Source: Talpa occidentalis (Eukaryota; Chordata; Mammalia; Eulipotyphla; Talpidae). From it: 64,000 bases of DNA. Shown here piece by piece: positions 33,346 through 46,259 of this stretch (positions are counted from its first letter, which is position 1; every line of letters begins with the position of its first letter). The translations under genes were made by a program, and so were the position numbers. Below the pieces are notes generated by a model, which did no database searches, had not been told where the DNA came from, and worked only from the letters and a program-made list of their open reading frames with translations. The stretch is taken from NCBI RefSeq assembly GCF_014898055.3, contig NW_023605083.1, positions 95,257,483-95,321,482 on the forward strand, read 5' to 3'.

Positions 33346-35540
33346 ACAACAAAGGTGTACTAAGCCAATAACTTAAGCCCCCTTGAAATTACCCCATCAA
33401 TGAAAATGTCACTCATTCTGAAAGTGTCCTTGTCTGACTTCCACCAATTCATCCCACACAATTGATGAAATTGTGTGGTTTTAAGGGAGGAATGTTTATT
33501 GTGGATCACAGGATAAGAGAGGGGCAACAGGATAGGAGGGTGCCCAGCCACACCCTTGTCTTGAGGGCAGCAGGGGGCTCTGGTTTTTTGGGGTTAATCA
33601 GTAAGGCTGGGTAGGGAAGAGCAGGGTATTGGCCCAGGTTTGCAAGGTAACCAACCGACAAGGACCATTGTAACCTAATAACACAAACAAGAAGCAGGTT
33701 CCAGGGGCCCTGTAGCAAAAAAAAAAAACCCTAAAAATGCTCTATCCTGAGGTTTTTCTCTTTGAAACATACAAAGTGAGGATAGCCTGCTTACCTCGCC
33801 TCTCAAGATGCTATGTCCACTTGGGAAAACTTCCCCAAGTCTGTGCTGGCTTTGGGAAGAAGCATTTTAAACATATTTTGTCTGATGCCCTGGGTCTCTG
33901 CAGCATGTTTCCTTGGTCCCCAAGGAAACCTCCATGTGCCAGACCTGACACTGGAACTCTGTTTCATCCTCCAGCCCACTGCCCACCCTGGGCTCTCGCT
34001 GTGCTGTGTTCACTTAGCCAAAGTCCTTGAATTCACACCTCTCCAGAACCACAGACCCTGGCTTGTTCTTGCTGTCCCTGGCTTGTGAGCCTCCTGCTGT
34101 TATTGATTCTCTGCTGCCAATTGTCTGGCTAGGTTCTCAGCATCCCCACTCTCACCTCCGGGTCCCTCCTAGAATCTTCTGGCTACTCTCTGCTAGCCTG
34201 TTCAGTCACTTGGTTGATGAAATGTTCATTCTTTTTCTGGATTCTCCCCCACCCCATGCTCTCCTGCACTTCCTTTAGGGCCTAGAGAGTAAACAAGCAG
34301 GAAGGTCTCAGCACCCTGATGAACTGTATTTCTGGCTTCAGGCCATCCCAGTCTGTACAGGGCAAACGGGCAAGTCCTGGCTTTCGTTGAGATATGAGAC
34401 TCCTTGTCATTCTACACAAGTTGATTCTAAAGTATGTTTCCTTTTGGATCCATCCTAAGGGCACTTATTTATTTTTTTATAAAAGGGTATCCTTTGTTAA
34501 TTCAAAAATGGTTTTCAGTTTATTGAAATGTTCTCAGGCTATTTGGCAGTTTTAAAATAGAAAATTATGAACATGGTTTTATTAATAATCCTTTCACACA
34601 TTAAAAAAGAAATACTTAGCCCCTTAGCTCAAGAATTTCTGAGAGCCTCTAAGGACAATGTGCCTAGTTCCAGCATGACCTAGCTCTGTCTCAGGCAGCA
34701 ACAGTCCCCTGCACCCTCCACGGTGCCCTCCAAGGGCTGGCCTCTGCACTCTGCCCAGCCTGCCACCACACCCCTCCCCAAGGGACATCTGCTGGTGGTC
34801 AGCCGAGGCCGGCTTTCTGCGCCCTGCTGGAGCGGGACTGCTGAGCAGGGTGCTGGAAGCCCAGGTGAAAGTTTCTCCCCTGTGCCTGCATGGGGGCCCA
34901 TAGCAGAGATGCTTGTGCCACAAAATGCTTAACAATGTCTGTCACACACACGGTGTTTTGTTTTGAAGGGTTGTGAACATGCCACCCAAGTATCAGGCTG
35001 GGATCGGTTTCAAACTGATGTGCAGGTAAACCTGTTAAAATTAAAAGAAAAAAAAAAAAGAAACCCTCATTTGTAATGTTTACCAATTTCTGTGGTTTAA
35101 ATGGCCTATTTCAAGCTACCCACTTGATGTCTCTGTGCACACAGTTCGGTTAGGTTGTGCACAACAGGCTCTTAGGAGAAGCGGAGACGGGTCAGTACAT
35201 CCTGACGACCATGTCGGGCCAGGGACCACCACTGCCTCTGGCAACAGGTCTGAACACCAGGAGTCTCATTCTGTGTGCCCGCCTGGTGCCCTTACAGAGA
35301 AGTCACTCCTGGCTCTCTGCTGCTGCCCACGTAGCCTACTGTCTGTTCTCCTTGTCCCAAGAGTCACTGTCCTTTCCAGTGCCTCCCAGGCAGAGCCTAA
35401 AACTTTCTCAGTACTCAGCCAGCAGCGATCTTAACTCAAATCCTTTGCTTGCCCACAACACGAACAAGGCAGGGGGCAGCATTGCCATTTTACAAAGTAA
35501 CCAGCTGCTAGAGTTCAGAAGAGTTCCCTCTTTTGGAGCA
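33346..35540. other. No gene recognised
   Basis: Unassigned, partly GC-richer (33750-34280 and 34680-34920). Open frames are short and overlap on both strands. A poly-A run is at 33717-33728. Confidence 0.35.
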
Positions 35541-35544
35541 AATG

Positions 35545-35680
35545 TGTGCCAAGCACCAGGCCAAGATATTTATAGGCATAGATTCTTTTATTTGACACAA
35601 CAGGGGAAAAGGCAATTATTATACCCATTTAAAAAAAATGTGAAATGGAAAGTCCAACCAGGGTGCCCGGAGTGGATCAA
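35545..35680 (-). mobile_element. MIR relic
   Basis: atgtgtgccaagcaccaggc, tcttttatttgacacaac and aattattatacccattt follow the reversed MIR order. Confidence 0.55.
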
Positions 35681-35959
35681 AGGTTTCTAACACTCAAGGC
35701 AAGAGTCCTCACCAGGACCTTGATTTCCTGTTTTGGCGGAGCGGGAGGCAAATGACCTCCACATTAGTAAAGCCAAAAGCGACTCCAGTCAAAGTGCACA
35801 GGGTCCCTAGGACTATTCTGACTTATTGGCCAATCTGTGGTGCAGGCTTCACCCGTGCACCCGGTTCTCCCGCTCTGCAGCCTCAAGAGGCCCCAGGCCG
35901 GCAGACACTGACGCAGCTTGGGAATCAGAGCACCCCCACAGGGACTTTTCCTGACGTTA

Positions 35960-36420
35960 AGCCTTTTTATTAAATAATTGGATATAACATAACATTATAT
36001 TAGTTTCAGATGTATAATAAAATGATTTGATATCTGTCTGGGGGAACTTGACTAGGCTATATGGGAACTCTCTATACTATCTTTGCCAATTTTTGTTGTA
36101 AATAAAAAAAGCTTTCAAGAAATAAAGTGTTTATTAGTAAACTTTATTTCTTGGAACGATAAATATAAATATACATACACATATATTTAGTATTTATATA
36201 TAAGTAAAGTGTCTATGGACATCTACTTAAAGTAAATATGCTTTAAATATATATCAATAAAATATATTTTATTACCACTTTAATAATATTCTGTTTCTTT
36301 ATATATATAATATATATACCTAATACATTATTTTTATTATATCATTATAGTTTATATATTATATTTACATATACTTTACCATATACATACTTCAGATAAT
36401 AATCTCCATAATTTTTAGTC
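35960..36420. repeat. L1 3' remnant and TA-rich low-complexity tract
   Basis: ttagtttcagatgtataata near 36001 is a reversed L1 3' motif. From about 36130 to 36390 the sequence is almost entirely A/T with TATATA runs. Confidence 0.7.
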
Positions 36421-36940
36421 ATTCCTATTTCTTTTCAGTAATGAAGGAGTGATAACTCCTCGCCAGTGTGCCGAAGAAATGAGACGCTCATTCTGTTTAT
36501 TTTCCTGTCTCCCTGTTGCACCAGCTGCACGGAGATGCCTGTTTCTTGCTTCATGGAGCCAGTCCCAGCAGCCCTGAGGTGCTGATTGCAGACTTATGCT
36601 CTTGTGGCCTCAAACCTCTTTACCTGGGTGCTAAGCAGTGTCCCTTCCTGTCCCCTCCTGCCTGGTCACTTGTCTGATGCAGAGGCCTTAAGTCCTGGGT
36701 CTTTCCAGATGGACTCCTGGGGTTAGGCACTCTCCTCCCAGCACTCGGCTCCCAAGCTGTCCATCCCACCTGGCTGTGAGTTGCCACCTACTCTCCCCAT
36801 CTCCCCTGACCACCTCTCTCCCCAACAGCCTGACATCTGCCCACAGCTCTGTATCTTTCAAAATGTGCTCAGAAGAGATATTTTAAAATCCCTTTGGATT
36901 TTAAAGCGCATAGTGTACAGTAATGCAGACCCCTTCATAT
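36421..36940. other. No feature recognised
   Basis: Unassigned, C-rich on the plus strand. Confidence 0.35.
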
Positions 36941-37390
36941 GTTCTGTGCTTCACACATGAACACTTCCCCCACCAAACCTCCCCGCAGGCCTCCACCCCC
37001 TCCCCAATCCGCCCCCCCCCCCAACAATGTGTTTGAGTCACATATCTGCAGGGGCCTCACTTCAGAGAGAGGCCTTCCCTGGGCATCTCAGCTAGAGGAG
37101 CACCTGTCTTCTTTAATCGCCTCACCTGCTTCATTCCTGCACCCTGCACCCTCTCCCAGGAAAAAGCTGGTTCACCTGTGTACATCTATCTCCACCTCTA
37201 AATGGAAACCCACAGACACTCCCCTTCTGTTTGCTGCAATATCCCCAGCACCTCGACTAGCTGTCCTTCTATCGCTTTAGTATCACCCTAGAAATTCTGA
37301 AACCCCCACATAACCAGGCCACACTCCAGCCCCATTAGACCAGAACCCCTCATGGCAGAGCCCAAGCACCAGTGCTTTCTCAAGTTTTCC
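36941..37390 (+). mobile_element. L2 relic, left part
   Basis: cttcagagagaggccttccc and cctcacctgcttcattcc follow L2 3' order. It is interrupted at 37391 by an LTR and resumes at 37820. Confidence 0.6.
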
Positions 37391-37819
37391 TGGTGTGATG
37401 ATGAATTATATCTGCCAGCTTGGTTAGGCTCTGGTGCCCAGTTATTTGAGCAAACACTGGTCCAAATGATGCTGTGAGGTTTTTATTAGGTGTATTGATG
37501 TTTAAATCAGTAAGCTGAGTGAAGCTGTGTAATTTCCATAATGTGGGTGGGCCTCATCTAATCAGTTGAAGGTCTTGAGCAAAACTGCTGAGGTTCACTT
37601 ATACATGACCTCATACATCCAGGGAAAAGGAATGCTGCCTCCACATTGCCTTGGGACTCAACTGCAATGGCAACTTTTGCCTGGTCTCCAGTCTGCTGGC
37701 CTGCCCCTCCAGTTTCAGACTTGCCAGTTCCCACAATTGCGTGAATTACTTAAAATAAATCTCTCTGTGTATATATACATCCTGTTGGGTCTGTTTCTCT
37801 AAAGAATCTTGACTAGTAC
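37391..37819 (+). mobile_element. LTR-type repeat inserted in L2
   Basis: It starts tggtgtgatgatgaattata. Inside are tgggtgggcctcatctaatc and gaattacttaaaataaatct. It ends with gggtctgtttctctaaagaa and tcttgactagtacc, as in mammalian ERVL-type LTRs that end 'ctgtttctctggagaaccctgactaat'. The flanks are the two halves of one L2. Confidence 0.6.
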
Positions 37820-37910
37820 CCCCACATCCCCAATTCTGAGAATTGAGGACCTAGAACAGTGTTTGGTGCTTGGTAGGCAGTCAGTAATATTCTGATGAAT
37901 GAGTATCCAT
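37820..37910 (+). mobile_element. L2 relic, right part
   Basis: gaggacctagaacagtgttt and ggtgcttggtaggcagtcag followed by taat form the L2 3' end that continues the block before 37391. Confidence 0.65.
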
Positions 37911-40390
37911 CATCAGTTTTTCCTCCATTAGAAACGCTATCCTGGATTCTGGGAAATCTGCTCTCTCAGGCACCCAGATCCTAAAGCACCCAAGAAAACC
38001 TCAGGGATGGGGTAGCATTGGTGATCAGAGTTTAAGAGACTTTGTCTAGACAGTGAGCTCAGCTGCTGAACAGGGAAAAAGCAGCTGACCGCATCCCACA
38101 GACAGGATGCAAATATCCAGGAAGAGATACAAAAGGAATCACAACCTTGAAATGTGGTATAAGTGGGATTCTATTTCTTTCCATTTTAAGCAGCAGTAGG
38201 TGCTGAAATAGATGTGAAATAGGTAGCTTAAAACGAGAGATGGTGACTTGATTTTTTAAAGCCCTGTCACATTAGAAACATCCCTTTTAGAGAGCCCCCA
38301 GGCATGAACACCATTGAAATGACCAAAGGAAGAGTTGCCTCTGCTCAGAGTCTGAGAAAAGGGTCATCTTAGAAAGATTCAGAGATAATGACTCTTCCAG
38401 AAATAATGACTAATGGATGGCGGAGACCAGATTCAAGAAGAGCTTACAAATCCAGTTTGCCTCACATGAAGGAAAAAGCCTTTAGGATGGCCAGCTGATG
38501 GTCAGCACTGCACCCTCAGGACCTCTGAGGCAGAGAGAGAGGAAGCAGCTGTCTGAGACACCCCTCCTAGGAATACACCCAGCACTCGCATCTTCCCAGG
38601 GCGGGAGGTTGGGGTGCACCCCCAACAGAATGGTGTTATGGCCCAGCCTGCACCTCCTGGGAGTCCCTGGTGCCCACACAAGGAGCGCTGAGAGGGCGCT
38701 CCTTCTCTGTTCTGAGCATGGCAGTTCTGAACAGGGACCCTAATATTCTGATAAAATCTATCTCAACAACTAAAAGTGAAGAAATTAAACATCCACGTGC
38801 CACCCCCAACCTTCGGTTGACTGGAGGAGTGAAAAAAACAAAAATCAGTATGTTCATGGAAGGAAGCAGCAAACTAAGGAAGAAGAGCTTATTATGTTCC
38901 TGATGGAAGAGACTGACTTCTAGAAACAAGAAAAAAAATCACCACAATTCCTACGATTCTTGGAATAGGGGAATCAGGTGACAACGGCGTGGACACATGG
39001 AGGAAGCCCTGCCAGGTCAACCCAGAGCTGATAATTTGAGAAATATCAGGTATCCACTCCTAGACGCTCTCACATTTCGGTTTATCCATGAAAGTTGAGA
39101 GAGCGTTTACCAGCCCCCTTGGGAAAACAGGACATGCTGTCCAAGGGGACAGCTCTTGTGTCTGGAAACAATAAAAAGGACAGGATGAAAATGTGCCTTG
39201 TAACATCAGCTTCCTTTTGTTTAAACATAACATGGCACTTTCCAAAGTACATCTGAAAAGTTCAAGATCAACTTCAAAATGGAACCAAAACGTCTCCTGT
39301 ATTTAATCATGGCTGGACTTCCTTGAAATCTACAATAAACCTGCAAGGTTTCAAACAAACTTCAGTTTAGATTGTTTTTAAATTTGTTTGGTTTTTGCCT
39401 ATTATCTCACCTGTTATTAATTGATGGGTTTTATGTCTTATTCACCAGTAAAAAGAGAAAAGTGTCAATTTTTTGAAGCTCAGAAATGTGCGTGAAAAAA
39501 ATAAGATGAGAAAAAGCTACCTAAAAGTTGTGCGAAATTAGAAACAATTTATTGTGTATAAATCTTAATAAAAATAAAGCAACCTATAGCTGATGGAGCA
39601 AAACAACACATTTCCATCCTAAACAACGGGGACAAGGGAATTAGAAACAATGAAGTAAACTGATTATTAATACTAATGTTTGAAAATGGTAAAGAAGCCA
39701 CAAATGCATAGGGGGGGTGTTCTAGTGCCTAAAAACCTGCATTCTGTTTCATTTAAATAAAGGTTTTCCTTTTCTTTTTTTAATGTGCACAATATTACCA
39801 GAAAGGGGAGACAGCACCAGACCATAATGGTTTAATACACTGTGTAGAGGGAAAAGACCTAAAGAAAAAGCAGATGGCAACTCCTTTTGCAGGAGCCATA
39901 TAATTTCATGGTGCATTTTCTCTTCATGGCTTCACTGAAATTCAAGCCCAGGGGCCAATTCTTTCTGACAGCAGGGATGGACTCAAGGGATAGGAGGAAG
40001 CAGCAAGGATGGAGGAGTCTTAGTAAAGGTTGGGCAGTCTGATCTCTGCTTCATGGTGAGTATCCATGGTTTCCTTGACCAGTGGCTTCTTTCTGGGCTC
40101 CAGTCCAATCAAGACCCATGGGGGGGGGGGAATCACATGAGTCCCACCTCTGACTAATCAATAGTACAATTTCCCTCCATTCGCCACATTCAAATTCCTG
40201 ATGGGTCGGTCTTGTTCACCTTTTTGAGTGAGGTCACACAAGTCAAAGGTCAGTGGCCAGCTTACAGATGGATGGCCCTTCAGGTCAGCACCTGGTTGTG
40301 TAGGATAACAACGGCTCCGCATGGTGGGATTCCCCCAGAGAATATGTGCATGTAGACCTAAACTGTGCAGTAAGTAGCACTGGGATAATG
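37911..40390. other. No gene recognised
   Basis: Unassigned. Short overlapping open frames and an AT-rich part at 39300-39800. A G run occurs at 40121-40130. Confidence 0.35.
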
Positions 40391-40394
40391 AATT

Positions 40395-40585
40395 GATTCC
40401 TCCCAAAGTGGGGCCTCTGGACCGGCAGCACCATTGCCACGAGAACTTACTAGAAATTCGAATTCCAGACCCCACTGCAGATGTGCCAAGTTAAAAATCT
40501 TGGGGTTGGGTGCCAGCAATCTGTTTTTTAACAAGCCCTCCTGGGAATCTTTATGCATGCTGAAGTTTAAGAACCACCAATCTAA
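40395..40585 (+). mobile_element. MER5A-like hAT relic
   Basis: ccaaagtggggcctctggac then cggcagcacc, gaacttactagaaattcgaa, gggtgccagcaatctgtttt and taacaagccctcctgggaat, then ctgaagtttaagaaccacca follow the MER5A order. Confidence 0.85.
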
Positions 40586-40639
40586 AACCCATGCAGTAGA
40601 AATTGAAGCTGAAGGCAAATCTTATCCTCTAAGAAAGAC

Positions 40640-41065
40640 TGTGGACCCATGTCCACTGATGAATGAATGGATAAACAGAATGTGTTATGCTGGCATATAA
40701 CATGATATTATTCACCCTTAGAAAGGAAGAAATTGTGATATGTGCTTCAACATGGATGAACCGTGAGGACATTATACTAAGTGAAATATAACAGTTATAA
40801 AAGGAAAAATACTGTATGATTTCATTAAGATGAAGTACCTAGAGCCATTCAATTCATAGAGTCAGAGAGGTGAAGAGGTCCCAGGATAGAGGGTGAGGGT
40901 AGTCATTGTTAAATAGGTGCATCATCTCATTTTGGGTTGATTGAAGTGTTTTGGGGATGAAGAGGGATGATGGTTTCACAACACATGAATATGCTTAATG
41001 CCACTGAACATACATGGGACATGTATGTTTAAAAGGCAAATTTTATGCTATGTGTGTATTTTTTA
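40640..41065 (+). mobile_element. Old L1 3' fragment
   Basis: gatgaatgaatggataaaca, cttcaacatggatgaaccgt, gtatgatttcattaagatga, and tgcttaatgccactgaacat are L1M 3' motifs in order. Confidence 0.75.
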
Positions 41066-41774
41066 AAAAGCAAAGACCTGTAGATTTGGAAGGACACAGG
41101 GTACTAGCCATTCTGCACTTTGTGGGAATGACATGCTGAGAAGGTGCCAGAACAGATATATAAGAAGGGTGTATTGTGCCAACCAGAGGACTGGGCAGTG
41201 ACTCAGCCACTCAGGGTGGCCTCCACAGCCTGGCAAAAAACATTTGGCCCAGGCAGGCACAGCTTTTACTAGGTGTCACCTCTTGCTCCTGGCAGCCCAG
41301 GAACTCAAAACTCTGCTGGTCTGCAGGTGAGGGACCCCGTGGCCTAGTGAAAGGCTGGGGAAGGGAACCAGCACTAGCCCGCAGCAGGGCTAACCTTGGC
41401 TCACGTTCTACCACTCCTTTGGAAGAGAGGGAGGATTGGGGTGCTGATCCAAGGAGCTTTGTCACCATGGGGCTGCCAATGAGGGCAGTCATGGTAGCCA
41501 AAGAGGGGTTTCCAGTGGTTACAGCCAACACACCAAATGAATCTTTTGCCACAACTGTGAGCTTCCTGGCTACACTATTGGTAAAAGCTTGCCACAGACA
41601 CCTCCATGAGAGCTAGAGGCCTAAACAAACAGCATGGAGACTCTTCTCTTGCCAATTTAACCTTTAGGCTATTTAGACACGATGCCTACAGCTAAGACGT
41701 CAGCCGTCTATGCCTCGCGAATACACCTTCCCAAGTAAAGATGAGCACATGGAAAAATCACAGAACCTAATACG
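41066..41774. other. No feature recognised
   Basis: Unassigned. Overlapping open frames on opposite strands at 41176-41616 and 41211-41552 have no recognisable domain. Confidence 0.35.
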
Positions 41775-41786
41775 TTCAAAACAAGG

Positions 41787-42039
41787 GCCTCCCTGGTGGT
41801 TCAGGGATTAAGGACAGCGTTACTGCCAGGCACTACAGCATGAATTAGATCGCTGGCCGGCCAGGGAGCTAACCCAGATGGCGCAGCAGACCTCTCCTGT
41901 CTCACCCACTGCTCCCCTCAGCAGTATATTTTAGTAGAGCCACCTGTTCTGCTCCCCTATGTATCTGGTGAATCCTCTCACCTCTGGCCTGCACCCCAGT
42001 TCTTGTATGCATAAATAAATAAATCTTTAAAAAATATGA
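41787..42039 (+). mobile_element. tRNA-derived T+ SINE, subfamily B
   Basis: Head gcctccctggtggttcaggg, degenerate B box, tail atgcataaataaataaatct. Perfect 12-bp target duplication ttcaaaacaagg at 41775-41786 and 42040-42051. Confidence 0.93.
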
Positions 42040-42051
42040 TTCAAAACAAGG

Positions 42052-42825
42052 ACAATAATCCAAGGATTTAGAGCAAATGCCATTCCTTCTATGAAATTGA
42101 TTTATGCCATAAAAAAGAACTTTAAATTTTTTTTTGTATTTGCAATAAAAATATGAGTGACTTTTCCATCTTTATAATGAAAATAATCTGGTTTTCAAAA
42201 AGGGAAGATGTGTGATATGAAAAGCAAGCTTTCTAGCACATTATAATAAATTTAAAGGCCTAAACAAAATCATGTTTTAAAAAGTGAAAACCACAATAAA
42301 CCCGCATGTCCTCACCACCGAATTTAAGAACAGAAAGTTACCAAAACCATAGACCTCCTATGCAAGTCTCTCCACCAGGGCTTCTGTCGTGCCCTCCCCA
42401 GGTTTACCCATCTGGTTACAATCTTAAATTGTGGTCGCCCAATTCTTAAACACAGAGGTGACAGGAAATAGATCACATACTCTAGAATTTAAAGAAATAC
42501 TTGCAAAGAAAATGGACAGCGATCTGTTACAGTGTTTTCATATTTTATAGAGACCTTAAACTCATTCCCAAAGATTGAAACAATACTCCTTGGTCAAGTA
42601 AAATTACTTTAGGAATGTAATAGATTTCCTTTGTTAGAAATGCTACAGAATTTCATAATGTTAGTAGGTCTAAGATGCCAAATATTCATCATGTAAAATG
42701 CCCTTAAGAACTATGATCAAATTTAACATCCTTTCTTATTAAGGAAATACTCATAAATCACAAGTCACCAGTTGGAATATCCTTTTTGGTAAAACATGTG
42801 TTACAGTGACATTTGACAGAATTCT
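42052..42825. other. AT-rich unassigned stretch
   Basis: No exon or nameable repeat. Confidence 0.35.
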
Positions 42826-43700
42826 AAAGCACCAGTCAATGCAATAAACAAACAAAAGTTACAACAAATCTATCCTAATTTGTGAATGATAAGAACCCAG
42901 AAAATCAAGGAAAACATACTAAAATTCATTAAAACTAAAAAGAATTCATAAGATAAGCAATGGCAAAAGCAACATATAAAATTTAATAATTTTTACCACA
43001 TATCCACAATGACTACTTAAAAGATATAGTTTAATATTGTTTAAAATATATTCTTCCAATTAAAAAATGAACATTTAAAAATAATTTTAGAAAATAGCAT
43101 TGCTTTATTGAGATACCTTTTTTAAGTGGGAATTAACATAGTAACAGTTAAGTACTTAAAGTAAATCTCCCTATTTTAACAATATCGGTTCTCATTAATT
43201 AAATGGATTATTTTAAAATTTGAAAAAAACTATTCTAATGTGATTTGGTAGACAAAATATTTGACAATAACAGAAGGAGAAGAGAGAGAAGCTTGAATAA
43301 ATTTTCATAAAATTGAGTGGAACTAGCAGTAAAATAGATAAACATTATTAGACCAAAACCAAAGAACCAAAGAAGAACCCAAATATACATTAGAACTTAA
43401 GATTAAAAATATATCATCATAAGTACATGTATTATTGATGTGTTATTTAATGTTTAACAAATATATTAACAAAACTGACTAAACATTTGGGAAATAATAA
43501 AGCTAATTCTCTATACCACACCCATATTCAAACTAAAATCCAATTTGCCCAAATATTTAAAGGTAAAACTGAGAAAATTAAAATACAACATGGATAACTT
43601 TATACATATTCTTGACCTGGGACATGAACAAATATATGAATGAATATACAGGGATACTCAGTCCTGAGTTGTTAGTAACACTAACACTAAGAAAAATGAT
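42826..43700 (+). mobile_element. Possible old L1/HAL1 relic
   Basis: A-rich plus strand with gaattctaaagcaccagtca, agaacccagaaaatcaagga, and caacatataaaatttaataa resembles decayed ORF2. Identification is weak. Confidence 0.35.
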
Positions 43701-45003
43701 ATAACATGTTATAGTAGTACAATCATATAAAATGAAGCAACCATTTTAAATGTTATTTTAGAATAATATTTAATTATATGGAAGAAGCTTTATTCTGTAG
43801 TGTATTATGAAGCACTATACTAGAAGATAAATAATTTTATAAGAAAAATGACAGAACGCTATGCACCAAAAATTTCACTGGTTATCTCTAGTGATGTGAT
43901 TTATATGTGGCATTATAAAATTATTTATGTAATAGTTTTTAGCCGTTTTTCTCTTTCATATCACTGAAGAGAATTCTAGCCTTATTATTCCATTTCTTCT
44001 TAACACCCATACTCTAAGGAAGTTTTTCTACTCCATTGGAAGCTGCTTTGGTCACCAGAGAGGAAAGAGTTAAGGACTGTAGAGATCAGGCTAAGATTGT
44101 TAAGATTTGGGATAGCGTTGCTGAAAGAAGCAGGAACTACTAGAGTATGTGAAGCAGGTATTAGGAATAGCCAGGATTTCAAGGAAAACTGCAGTTGCTT
44201 ACTTGATTCTTTTGAAATAAACAATATGAGAGATGCAAGTAAAATGCATTAAAATATAGTTTATAATCATTCAATCTTTTAGACAAGTGCAATTTCAACA
44301 TGGTAAACTAAATTACCTGTAGTAGAGACTGTTGTTCACCCAAAGCCCTTTCCTTCATAGACACACAAACAGACTACATTCCCAGCTTCCCTTCAAGTTA
44401 GATTGTGGCCATGTGATGAATTCTAGCAAGTATTATATTGGAAAAAGTGGATGTCTGCCACTTCCAGACCTAAACCTAAAATCACCCTCATGAACTCCTC
44501 TTTGATTTTTATACCTTTTAGATGAATAAGATCAATTCTCCCACAGTGATCATGGAAGACACCTGTTGCAGATGATGTTAGCCGGGGTCCCTGCACTACA
44601 ACTATGTCAGAGAGAGAATGGCCTCTTCCTACAAATATAGCCCTCTCCTCTGACCTGGACAACTCAACAATTCAGAACTACTTAGTAAATGAGCAAGGAT
44701 CAGCCTTTTATCGTGCTGAGTCACTAAATATTTGGATTTATTTGTTATACTAGATGGGCTACTATACTACAACAATCTTCATATGCAAATTTTCAAGATA
44801 ATGGTTGAGTAACTATTTCACAACTCTGGAATACTCACATCTACTTCAAGAATTTTAAAAATTAATATCAAATATTGTAAACAAGGAAGGGGAAAGGTAG
44901 AGCAATTTGTCAGAACATAGATGTTGCTAAATTGTGATATGCAAGAGGAGGGATGATAAGTTTCTACCTTCCAATCCCAAGCTTCAAGGGACACTTCAAG
45001 AAG
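43701..45003. other. No feature recognised
   Basis: Unassigned AT-rich sequence. Confidence 0.35.
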
Positions 45004-45014
45004 ATCACTCTCAG

Positions 45015-45288
45015 GGCCTCCCCTAGTGGCACAGCAGTTGAGCACTGGGTTGCGAAGCTGCCCGCAACCTCTACAGTGCCGTTTTGATCCCTGGCCACTG
45101 GCGATGGTCCCACATGGCACAACAGACCTCTCCTGCTGCACCTGCTGCTCCCTCAGCAGTGTATTTCTTTGTCAGTCTGCCTGTTCTGTTCCCCGCTCTG
45201 GCTCTGGTGAATTCTCTCACTCTCCTGTGCTTCTGACTGTACCCAGTACTTGTATAATAAATAAATAAATCTTTAAAAAGAAAAGAAA
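45015..45288 (+). mobile_element. tRNA-derived T+ SINE, subfamily A
   Basis: A box tggcacagcagttgagcac, altered B box (ttttgatccctgg), tail gtataataaataaataaatc and TTT. 11-bp target duplication atcactctcag at 45004-45014 and 45289-45299. Confidence 0.94.
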
Positions 45289-45323
45289 ATCACTCTCAGA
45301 GGTTTAAAATTTATTCCTTTTAG

Positions 45324-45683
45324 TTGGAAGACATGGAAGCTAAGGGTTGGACTTTTTTGAAGAAAGTTAAAGTAGGCTGTGGAATGCCACCTAATTTGCC
45401 ACCTGATTGTCTAGAAGGCAATATGAGGATTGGTCAGTTGCTTCGGGGCAGAGTCAGAAATGTGCAGCCATATGGGGTGTGCCCCAGGTTCATGGCTCTT
45501 AACAAGAGAACATCAGTAGAAAGGAGTTACATCTGGATAACAGAATCTGAGAAAGGGGTTCCAAGCAAACCATCTGGAATAGATATGTGTCTGCCCGTGT
45601 CAAAGAAATTTAAGAAAGAACAACCCAGAAAAGTCCTTGAAGAGCTCAGAAAAGTTCCCTATGAGAGACTGAGTCATCTTTAG
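45324..45683 (+). other. Open frame of 119 codons, origin unknown
   Basis: The frame is basic and Lys/Arg/Pro-rich (for example KFKKEQPRKVLEELRK), with no signal peptide, membrane segment or domain that I recognise. A pyrimidine-rich ttccttttag lies just upstream. Homology to a transposon or retrocopied gene is possible but not shown. No polyA tail or target duplication was found around it. The SINE just upstream inserted into the same unassigned stretch. It may simply be a chance open frame. Confidence 0.2.
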
Positions 45684-45794
45684 CATCAGCCAGGTGAGAT
45701 GAACCTAACAGTTCACATTGCCAAGGAGTCCTGCACTGTCCTTACATGACTGCATGACTGAAGCCACTAGCCTAGTTAGGACAGGCAAGGAAGA

Positions 45795-45812
45795 GAGAGA
45801 GAGAGAGAGAGC
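45795..45812 (+). repeat. (GA)n microsatellite
   Basis: Nine GA units. Confidence 0.95.
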
Positions 45813-46259
45813 ACAAAGAAACCTCATCTTATCTTTACTGCAGGCATCTATCCTGAACAAGTCATGAATGCTGGGTTTTAACCAATGGGGTGGGGGATGA
45901 GTGAGATAGAAATACATTCTCTGAATAAAAGGTAAAGGCATATTAAGAGACACATTGCATTCAATTATGTCATGAGTTATATTTGTTCATATACCAGTTG
46001 TATAAAGATCATGAGTTAGAGTTATCTTGAAATTAACTTTGGTTTGCTTAACAGTTCTGATTTTTGTTTGATGTTTGATTGTTTTTGTTTTTGTTTTTGT
46101 TTTTTGCCCTCACCCTGGAGTGGGAAGCACTCTGGGGAAGTTCTCTCGAGTCAAGAACTGAAGTAGGTCGGAGTTATGTAGATAGAAAGGACCAAAGTTA
46201 CATATAGATTGTATAAAGAAAGAATAGTACATGTAAAGAGCGTTTTGTGAGAGGCATGG

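Noticed and set aside
36130..36400. TA-rich tract as a replication origin or matrix attachment site
   Set aside because: Base composition alone does not support a function.
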